A stretch of 22,547 bases of DNA from Opitutaceae bacterium UBA3033 (GTDB lineage Bacteria > Verrucomicrobiota > Verrucomicrobiia > Opitutales > Opitutaceae): the NCBI GenBank assembly GCA_002367815.1, contig DFDG01000205.1, positions 1-22,547 of the forward strand. Direction: 5' to 3'. The position numbers and the translations under genes were made by a program. Within the stretch, counting starts at the first letter, position 1, and the number at the start of each line of letters is the position of its first letter. Below are positions 7,622 to 12,987 of this stretch, piece by piece. Below the pieces are notes generated by a model that was not told where the DNA came from, made no database searches, and worked only from the letters and a program-made list of their open reading frames with translations.

Positions 7622-8632
7622 GTGGCGGCGGCGGCTGTTGGTCTGTCCGCTCCGGTTGATTTACTTCCGGCCTTCTGCATGAAAACGCTTCCGTTACCTA
7701 CCTCACGTCCCCGCGCTATCGCTGGAGCAGCATGGATGGTGTTGGCCGGTGTTTCCTTCGCTCTGCTCAATGTTATCACCCAGTGGGTGACGATGAAGCT
7801 GCAGTTCCCGCCGGTCTCGGCGGCGTTTTGGCAATACGCATTTGCCCTGATCCTGTCGTTTCCGCTGTTGCGTAAACTGGGATTGAAGGCGATGCGCACG
7901 AGTTATCCGGGCTTTCATGTGATCCGGGTGCTCCTAGCCGCTTTTGGGGTGCAGGCTTGGGTGATCGGCCTTGCGCACGTGCCCATCTGGCAGGCCATCG
8001 CCTTGGTGATGACGTCGCCCTTTTTTGTCATCATCGGCGCGCGATTATTTCTGCACGAGCAGGTGGGGATGGCGCGGTGGCTGGCAACGATCGTCGGCTT
8101 TGGCGGCGTGATGATTATCCTGCAACCGTGGTCCGATACTTTTACCTTGGCTGCATTGCTGCCCGTATTGGCCGCGTTGTTGTGGGGCGCTTCCTCCCTA
8201 ATGATGAAGAGTCTGACCACCAGCGAACGGCCCGAGACGATCACAGTCTGGCTGCTGGTGCTGCTGACTCCGATCAACGGCGCTCTCGCCTTGGCGGCTG
8301 GGTTTGCGGTGCCGAGTGGGTTTACTCTCGTGCTGTTTATCGTGGCGGGGGCGCTCACGGTAATCAGTCAATATTTGCTCACGCTGGCTTACTCCGTGGC
8401 GGATGCGGCTTATGTGCAACCGTTCGATGATTTGAAACTTCCGCTCAACGTGCTGGCTGGCTGGCTGTTTTTCGGGTATGCGCCAGCCGGATATCTCTGG
8501 CTGGGTGCGGTGCTGATTTTGGGCGCTTCGCTGTATATTCTGAACCACGAAGTCCGGCGCGAGAAACGCAACAATGGGGCGCAAGCGCCGACTGACGATG
8601 GATCGATGGTAGGAGAAATTAACAACAAATAG
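7622..8632 (+). CDS. EamA/DMT superfamily transporter
   Basis: Integral inner-membrane protein, up to 336 residues, with about ten hydrophobic segments arranged as two homologous five-helix EamA halves, the architecture of drug/metabolite transporters. The first half includes WMVLAGVSFALLNVITQWV and the PIWQAIALVMTSPFFVIIGA motif, typical of RhaT/YdcZ-like members; the second ends in YLWLGAVLILGASLYIL. The C-terminal tail is polar and charged. The start is open: GTG at 7622 has GAGGG with a 6-nt spacer, whereas ATG at 7679 (MKTLPLPTSRPRAIAGAAW) gives the shorter N-terminus more usual for the family but lacks a ribosome site. It lies 49 nt after the sialidase-like gene on the same strand. The substrate is unknown. 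Confidence 0.88.
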   Translation: MAAAAVGLSAPVDLLPAFCMKTLPLPTSRPRAIAGAAWMVLAGVSFALLNVITQWVTMKLQFPPVSAAFWQYAFALILSFPLLRKLGLKAMRTSYPGFHVIRVLLAAFGVQAWVIGLAHVPIWQAIALVMTSPFFVIIGARLFLHEQVGMARWLATIVGFGGVMIILQPWSDTFTLAALLPVLAALLWGASSLMMKSLTTSERPETITVWLLVLLTPINGALALAAGFAVPSGFTLVLFIVAGALTVISQYLLTLAYSVADAAYVQPFDDLKLPLNVLAGWLFFGYAPAGYLWLGAVLILGASLYILNHEVRREKRNNGAQAPTDDGSMVGEINNK

Positions 8633-8662
8633 CAGACTGGACCCATTTCGGTGTCGGTTTCT

Positions 8663-8953
8663 TCACGACTTGGGTAATTCACAGAGCTCAACTCTGCCGC
8701 CTTGCAACACGACTGGATGCTTTTGCAGAAGCTCTAGTAGCATCTGCTTATCTTCGGAATCAAAACGCATGTAGCCAACAATATGTTCCGATGAGGGCGC
8801 CGACTCCTTGTCGCCTACAACTTCCCGATTGCGGATTTCGCTTCCGCCTCGAAACGCACCGCTTTCACGTGCCGCCGCGAAGAAACGATCCCACTCGTCT
8901 GCGGTGGTCGCCGTCTTCCCGTTTCCTTGGATGAGTAGGATATACTCCTACAT
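8663..8953 (-). pseudogene. YCII-like domain protein with an in-frame TAG at codon 2
   Basis: Reading the minus strand from ATG at 8953-8951, the second codon is TAG (8950-8948). After that an uninterrupted 94-codon frame runs to TGA at 8663. The frame reads EYILLIQGN, then DEWDRFFAAARESGAFRGGS, EIRNREVVGD, IVGYMRFDSEDKQMLLELL, HPVVLQGGRVELCELPKS. This is a complete small YCII-related (dimeric alpha/beta barrel) domain of about 96 residues, and family members usually begin M-K-E-Y. A single AAG-to-TAG change would explain the break. No ATG, GTG or TTG lies in frame before the internal ATG of GYMRF. The gene is therefore a very recent pseudogene, a sequencing error, or uses a rare start. A purine-rich GGAAG lies just upstream of the ATG. 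Its role in the organism is unknown. Confidence 0.7.
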
Positions 8954-8996
8954 CTTACTTCCGCTAATCAGTATTATTCGACTCCGAAAGCATTGC

Positions 8997-9332
8997 TCAT
9001 TTCTTCGGCCGCAGAAATTTGCCGATGAGGGGCAGGGGTTTGGCGACGCCGGAGTAGGCGTTGCGGATCCCGATGACCATGAGCACGAGTAGTCCAACCG
9101 AAGCGATCCAATGGAGTCCGCTCAGATTGTGGGGGAGCAGGGCCCCAATGACATTGACGCCCACCCAGGCAATGAAAAGTGAAACGCCTTGACAGGCGTG
9201 GAATCGGGCGAAGGGGGAATCCTTGGCGGCCAGCAGGGGCACGAGAAACAGCAGCCAAATGTAGGCGAGGATCGCCATGATGCAGTTGTCTTCAACATCG
9301 CGCCGATCGTAAACAATCTGGGGTTCACTCAT
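8997..9332 (-). CDS. Small three-helix membrane protein (DUF4870/Tic20-like)
   Basis: 111-residue inner-membrane protein with three hydrophobic helices at about 15-36, 44-66 and 73-94. The pattern LVPLLAAKDSPFARFHACQG between helices 1 and 2 is the hallmark of DUF4870/Tic20-like small membrane proteins (Asp-Ser-Pro-Phe-x-Arg-Phe-His followed by Gln-Gly). The C-terminus is short and basic (GKFLRPKK). Its function is unknown. The ATG at 9332 has no obvious Shine-Dalgarno, but a good promoter lies about 60 nt upstream. It precedes the interrupted YCII-like gene on the same strand by 43 nt, so the two may once have been one transcript. Confidence 0.8.
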   Translation of the reverse strand: MSEPQIVYDRRDVEDNCIMAILAYIWLLFLVPLLAAKDSPFARFHACQGVSLFIAWVGVNVIGALLPHNLSGLHWIASVGLLVLMVIGIRNAYSGVAKPLPLIGKFLRPKK

Positions 9333-9392
9333 GGTGCCAAAACATGTGCTGAAAGCGTTCGATTTCCGAGCCGAATCTGGACGGTTAAAACA

Positions 9393-9420
9393 ATTATAGC
9401 GCCAAGAAACTAGGAGGCAA
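9393..9420 (-). promoter_or_regulatory. Sigma70-type promoter for the small membrane protein
   Basis: On the minus strand, a perfect TATAAT (9398-9393) is preceded after a 16-nt spacer by TTGCCT (9420-9415). The predicted transcript would start near 9386, leaving a 5' leader of about 54 nt before the ATG at 9332. Motif inspection only. Confidence 0.5.
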
Positions 9421-9561
9421 AATGCGAGGCTGTGGCGCTACACGGCCATCTTGGGTTAACTGTCCCATTTCCTGCCACGATCTATTTCACGGTCTCCAAC
9501 AAGCGAAGGCCTGCAATTCGGACCGCCCTTCATTGCTTTGCGTCTTTGCGCTTAAATTCGA

Positions 9562-10734
9562 TCAGATCTTTCCGGCTTTGCGTTGTTCCACCATGCGGTA
9601 GAAATCGACGAAGAGCGGATCGGCGTCGTTCGGGCCGGGGGCCGCTTCGGGGTGATATTGCACCGAGAATATGGGCAGCTCTTTGTGGCGCAGGCCTTCG
9701 ACGGTGCTGTCGTTGAGATTGATCTCGGTGACTTTGGCGCCGCCTTTGGCCAGACTATCCGGGTCGGTGGCGAAACCATGGTTTTGCGCGGTGATGGAGA
9801 CTTTGCCGGTCTCGAGGTTTTTTACCGGCTGGTTGCCTCCGCGATGGCCGAACTTGAGCTTGAAGGTCGTGCCGCCGAGCGCATGCGTGAGCATTTGGTG
9901 GCCGAGGCAGATGCCGAAGATCGGGAAGTCCGGCATGAGATTGGTCACGGTCTTGTGCACATACTCGAGGGCGGATGGATCACCGGGGCCATTGGAGAGG
10001 AAAACCCCGTCGGGCTGGTATTCGCGGATTTGCTCGGCGCTGGCCGTGGCGGGGAAAACCTGCACTTCGAAACCGTGGTGCACGAGTTTGCGGTAGATGG
10101 TGAACTTCGCCCCGAAGTCGAAGGCGGCGACCTTGAAACGCTTGGCCGGAATGCCGGGCGCATTCATGGTGGTGCCCACGGGCGTGTAGGGCGCGTTGAA
10201 ATTCTTCGGGTCATCCGCGCTCCAGATATAGGGCTCTTTGCACGTTACATCTTTCACGTAATCGCTGCCGGCCATGTCCTGCCAATTGCGCGCGAGTTCG
10301 ACGGCTTCGGCATCACTGAGGGGGAGGGTGCTGAGGCAGGATTTCATCGCCCCATCGACGCGGAGTTTCTTGGTGAGGGTGCGGGTATCGATCTCACTGA
10401 TGCCGGGAATGCCGTGCTTGCGGAGATATGCATCGAGGGAACATTGTGAGCGCCAGTTGCTGACTACGGGCGATACTTCGCGCACGACGAATCCGGAACA
10501 TTTTGGGGCGGCGGCCTCGCTGTCTTCATCGGTAATGCCGTAATTGCCGATTTGTGGCGCGGTCATCGTGACGATCTGACCGAAATACGAAGGATCAGTA
10601 AGGATCTCCTGATATCCGGTCATTGACGTGTTAAAAACGCATTCGCCGGCAATGGTTGCATCGGCGCCAAAGGCGAAACCGCGAAACACACTACCATCTT
10701 CGAGAGCTAGGACACCGGGTTTGGGCGAGGACAT
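9562..10734 (-). CDS. carA: Carbamoyl-phosphate synthase small (glutaminase) subunit
   Basis: CarA hydrolyses glutamine and passes ammonia to CarB for carbamoyl phosphate synthesis, feeding pyrimidine and arginine pathways. The protein is about 390 residues, the family norm. The N-terminal CPSase domain shows ALEDGSVFRG, NTSMTGYQEILTDPSY, GNYG and SEIDTRTLTKKLR. The C-terminal class I glutaminase has SNGPGDP, the nucleophile in FGICLGHQ (Cys276) and QYHPEAAPGP (His361, Glu363), so the triad is complete. The start at 10734 (MSSPKPGVLALEDG) matches the usual N-terminus; an in-frame ATG at 10758 adds eight residues. It is divergent from the aminomutase gene, with 122 nt between starts. carB is not in the window, so the subunits are unlinked here or carB lies downstream beyond other genes. 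Confidence 0.96.
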   Translation of the reverse strand: MSSPKPGVLALEDGSVFRGFAFGADATIAGECVFNTSMTGYQEILTDPSYFGQIVTMTAPQIGNYGITDEDSEAAAPKCSGFVVREVSPVVSNWRSQCSLDAYLRKHGIPGISEIDTRTLTKKLRVDGAMKSCLSTLPLSDAEAVELARNWQDMAGSDYVKDVTCKEPYIWSADDPKNFNAPYTPVGTTMNAPGIPAKRFKVAAFDFGAKFTIYRKLVHHGFEVQVFPATASAEQIREYQPDGVFLSNGPGDPSALEYVHKTVTNLMPDFPIFGICLGHQMLTHALGGTTFKLKFGHRGGNQPVKNLETGKVSITAQNHGFATDPDSLAKGGAKVTEINLNDSTVEGLRHKELPIFSVQYHPEAAPGPNDADPLFVDFYRMVEQRKAGKI

Positions 10735-10856
10735 TAAAGCCCGACGAAAAGGTGTCATGGCGGGACTGCCAAGGGGAAACCTCTTTGAGGCCCGAGAAAA
10801 TCTTATTCTCCCGTTTGACAGAACTGGTTAGGCGCCTTACCGCTTTACCAATACTC

Positions 10857-12056
10857 ATGCCTTACCAAGAAGATCGCGCCACCTGGTATCAGGGCCAGGG
10901 CCTCTGGCAGCACATCCCCGAAGCCGATTGGCAGGACTGGACGTGGCAGTTAAAGAACCGTCTGACGAGTGTCGATCAACTCGAGCAATACATGACGCTC
11001 ACGCCCGAGGAGAAGGCGGGTTGCCTCTTCGCGAAACAGAAGCTGTCGCTGGCAATCACCCCGTATTTTTTCAACCTCATCGACCGCAACAATCCGAACT
11101 GCCCCATCCGCAAACAAATGATCCCTCGCGATGGGGAGATGCAGATATCGGAAGAAGAGATGCTGGACTCACTGGATGAGGACGGCCACTCACCCGTGCC
11201 CGGTCTCGTGCACCGTTATCCCGACCGCGTGTTGTTTTTGGTCACCGACCGCTGTGCAGCGTATTGCCGTTATTGCACCCGCAGCCGGTTGGTCTCCAAC
11301 GCGCAGCACTACGATTTTCACCCGGAATACGAACAGGGGCTGCGCTACATCGAGGCTCATCCCGAAGTGCGCGACGTGCTGCTCTCGGGGGGCGACCCGT
11401 TGTTGCTTTCCGACAAGAAGATCGAACATCTGCTCGCGCGGTTGCGTGGCATCAAGCACGTGGAGTTCATCCGTATTGGTTCGCGCATCCCAACTTTCCT
11501 GCCGCAGCGGATCACCCCGGCGCTTTGCGATATCTTTAAGAAATACGGACCCATCTGGATGAGTATCCATGTGAATCATCCCAAAGAGTGCACCCAAGAG
11601 CTGAAAGATGCCTGTGAACGCTTGAGCTATGCCGGGGTGCCCCTTGGCAACCAGAGTGTGTTGCTCAAGGACATCAACGATGATGCTGATGTAATGAAAG
11701 CGCTGGTGCAGCGGTTGCTACGCATGCGGGTGAGGCCTTATTATATTTACCAGATGGACCTGATTACCGGCGGCAACCACTTCAAGGTGGATGTGCGCAA
11801 GGGTATCGAGATCATCCGGGCGCTTCGTGGTCACACAACCGGTTATGCGGTGCCCCAATACGTCATCGATGCGCCCGGCGGCGGCGGCAAGGTGCCGGTC
11901 AATCCCGACTATGTGGAGCAGATCACCGACGACGAGGTCATCTTCCGCAATTTCGAGGGCAAACAGTTCCGCTATCCACTCACCAGCACGCCGATCAAGA
12001 AAAGTGCCGAGGAAGCTTCGCGCGAGATGCCGGTCGAAGATCTCCGCATTCATTGA
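10857..12056 (+). CDS. kamA: Lysine 2,3-aminomutase (radical SAM, PLP)
   Basis: Radical SAM enzyme converting L-alpha-lysine to L-beta-lysine using a 4Fe-4S cluster, SAM and PLP. The 399-residue protein has the cluster motif CAAYCRYC (Cys133, Cys137, Cys140), LLSGGDPLLL (175-184), RIGSRIPTFLPQRIT (206-220) and the PLP-lysine loop DAPGGGGKVPV (Lys345). Two aspartates that bind the substrate amino group in clostridial KAM appear conserved (Asp301 in QMDL and Asp338 in IDAPGG). Glutamate 2,3-aminomutase has Lys and Asn there, so lysine is the likelier substrate. The length and C-terminal extension argue against EpmB (about 340 residues). The ATG at 10857 gives a family-type N-terminus; a TTGACA lies at 10815-10820 but has no good -10. 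The beta-lysine acetyltransferase partner (ablB) is not adjacent. Confidence 0.92.
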   Translation: MPYQEDRATWYQGQGLWQHIPEADWQDWTWQLKNRLTSVDQLEQYMTLTPEEKAGCLFAKQKLSLAITPYFFNLIDRNNPNCPIRKQMIPRDGEMQISEEEMLDSLDEDGHSPVPGLVHRYPDRVLFLVTDRCAAYCRYCTRSRLVSNAQHYDFHPEYEQGLRYIEAHPEVRDVLLSGGDPLLLSDKKIEHLLARLRGIKHVEFIRIGSRIPTFLPQRITPALCDIFKKYGPIWMSIHVNHPKECTQELKDACERLSYAGVPLGNQSVLLKDINDDADVMKALVQRLLRMRVRPYYIYQMDLITGGNHFKVDVRKGIEIIRALRGHTTGYAVPQYVIDAPGGGGKVPVNPDYVEQITDDEVIFRNFEGKQFRYPLTSTPIKKSAEEASREMPVEDLRIH

Positions 12057-12097
12057 TGCGGTTTGCCCTTGAAGGGTGAAGGGGCTTGATTGGCACG

Positions 12098-12565
12098 ATG
12101 AATAACAAGCTCCTTGGTCTGGTCTTTTTGGCGACCACGCTTGGTTTGGCGGCACAGCCACTTACTTTTACCTTCGAGGAGTATCAGGTGGATGCGGTCT
12201 CTGTTAAAGTGGGATTGGATTATCCTTTGGAGAAGCTCGAGGGCATGAAACCAACCTTTAGCCAAAGCGTAGAACTCTCTGCGGAAGGAAATGGCAAAGC
12301 CGTCACGATTGTCGGCGGTTCAACCATCACCACGGATGTGCACGCCGTGCCGGCAAAAGATTCTCTCTATCAGATTGAACTCAAACATGAGTACGTAGCT
12401 TTAATCTCAGAAGGAATTCCGATCATCAGTTCCCGGGGCGTGCAGACCGAACGTGCCCTCAAAGTGGGTGATCGGGCCGTAATCGGCGCGATGAAAACCG
12501 GTTCAGGCGGTGAGGAAGATCTTCAATCGCAGGCCTATATATTTGTGGTCAAATTGACCGTGTAA
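12098..12565 (+). CDS. Small exported protein of unknown function
   Basis: 155-residue protein with a clear signal peptide (MNNKLLGLVFLATTLGLAAQ) and a mature domain of alternating polar/hydrophobic beta segments. I do not recognise a family. The length and the pair of charged beta strands followed by GVQTERALKVGDRAVIGAMK suggest a compact periplasmic beta domain. The ATG at 12098 is preferred because the signal peptide begins there and GAAGGGG lies at 12078-12084; a TTG at 12086 would add four residues. It follows kamA by 41 nt on the same strand and could be co-transcribed. Downstream lies the tandem RNA region. No cysteine pair or catalytic motif is visible. Confidence 0.7.
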   Translation: MNNKLLGLVFLATTLGLAAQPLTFTFEEYQVDAVSVKVGLDYPLEKLEGMKPTFSQSVELSAEGNGKAVTIVGGSTITTDVHAVPAKDSLYQIELKHEYVALISEGIPIISSRGVQTERALKVGDRAVIGAMKTGSGGEEDLQSQAYIFVVKLTV

Positions 12566-12575
12566 CGAGAATTGC

Positions 12576-12596
12576 TCCCTGAGGGAACGATTTTTG
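12576..12596 (+). terminator. Weak intrinsic terminator after the exported-protein gene
   Basis: TCCC (12576-12579) and GGGA (12583-12586) form a short stem followed by ACGATTTTT, 10 nt after the stop codon. The stem is only four base pairs, so the call is tentative. Confidence 0.3.
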
Positions 12597-12641
12597 GGTA
12601 TCCTTAAGTGGTTTATTAACAAAATATTAAAAATTAACCAA

Positions 12642-12784
12642 AAATCTTTGCTAAAAGATTGAGCGTTTTGAACTAAACGACGTCTACCTTAGGGTAGTAA
12701 GTATTTCTAGTTTGTAGTTCAAAAGGTTTGCTTGGTGTTAGGTCACTTGGACCGCCTCGAAAGAGGCGGTCTTCGTGTTTCCAG
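12642..12784 (+). ncRNA. Structured RNA element, copy A (undescribed sibling pair)
   Basis: Non-coding element in the gap between two convergent genes. In order: hairpin 1 AATCTTT (12643-12649), loop GCTA, AAAGATT (12654-12660); long stem 2 TTTTGAACTA (12666-12675) with TAGTTCAAAA (12715-12724), enclosing an inner hairpin CTACC (12684-12688), loop TTAG, GGTAG (12693-12697). Then comes an unpaired stretch (12725-12749) nearly identical to that in copy B, and a terminal hairpin GACCGCCTC (12750-12758), loop GAAA, GAGGCGGTC (12763-12771), followed by a T-rich tail. The GNRA loop exists only on the plus strand, which sets orientation. Upstream is very A/T-rich (12600-12642), with no clear promoter. 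It could be a small regulatory RNA; no known Rfam family is recognised. Confidence 0.6.
12750..12780 (+). terminator. Terminal GAAA-capped hairpin of RNA copy A
   Basis: A perfect 9-bp GC-rich stem (12750-12758 with 12763-12771) capped by GAAA, then CTTCGTGTTT. The T-run is imperfect, so termination efficiency is uncertain; the same layout recurs in copy B. Confidence 0.45.
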
Positions 12785-12801
12785 AGGGGAAGATGTCCAT
12801 T

Positions 12802-12829
12802 TTGAGGGAGTGTATTTTCGCCTGATAAT
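12802..12829 (+). promoter_or_regulatory. Candidate promoter for RNA copy B
   Basis: TTGAGG (12802-12807) and GATAAT (12824-12829) are separated by 16 nt. A transcript would start near 12836, at the very beginning of the first hairpin of copy B. This supports independent transcription of copy B rather than read-through. Confidence 0.4.
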
Positions 12830-12838
12830 TTTTTCTAT

Positions 12839-12967
12839 AAATCTTTCTAAAAGATTGAGCGTTTTGAACCGGACGGCGTCTACCTCGGTGTAGTCAGTGG
12901 TTCAAAAAGTTTGCTTGGTGTTGGGTCACTTGGCCGCCTCGAAAGGGGCGGCCTTAGTGGTTTCTAG
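12839..12967 (+). ncRNA. Structured RNA element, copy B (undescribed sibling pair)
   Basis: Second copy of the element, 55 nt after the first. Hairpin 1 is AATCTTT (12840-12846), loop CTA, AAAGATT (12850-12856). Stem 2 is TTTTGAACC (12862-12870) with GGTTCAAAA (12899-12907). The linker 12908-12931 matches copy A with very few changes. The terminal hairpin is GGCCGCCTC (12932-12940), loop GAAA, GGGGCGGCC (12945-12953). Compared with A, stem 2 has a T-A to C-G replacement and the terminal stem an A-T to G-C replacement, both keeping pairing; one further change gives a G-T wobble. The interior of stem 2 is diverged and shorter. The end lies 20 nt from the stop of the minus-strand receptor gene. 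Base-pair-preserving change between copies argues for a functional RNA. Confidence 0.62.
12932..12963 (+). terminator. Terminal GAAA-capped hairpin of RNA copy B
   Basis: A 9-bp stem (12932-12940 with 12945-12953, one G-T pair) with GAAA loop, followed by TTAGTGGTTT. Because it lies just beyond the 3' end of the minus-strand receptor gene it may also stop transcripts arriving from that side. Confidence 0.45.
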
Positions 12968-12987
12968 GACAGGCGACTAACGGAAAG

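Noticed and set aside
8808..9092. Plus-strand frame of 94 codons between the EamA gene and the small membrane protein
   Set aside because: The minus strand here carries the conserved YCII-like frame and the end of the membrane protein; the plus frame is low-complexity shadow.
9432..9561. Possible gene or RNA in the gap before carA's 3' end
   Set aside because: No convincing frame, hairpin or promoter; only a short CTTTGCGTCTTTGCG direct repeat is visible.
9583..10449. Long plus-strand frame of 288 codons opposite carA
   Set aside because: It is antisense to a fully conserved carA with an intact glutaminase triad; its translation has no recognisable domain and reflects GC-rich codon shadowing.
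12642..12967. CRISPR array as explanation of the repeats
   Set aside because: Only two long diverged units with internal hairpins, not short identical repeats with unique spacers; no cas genes.
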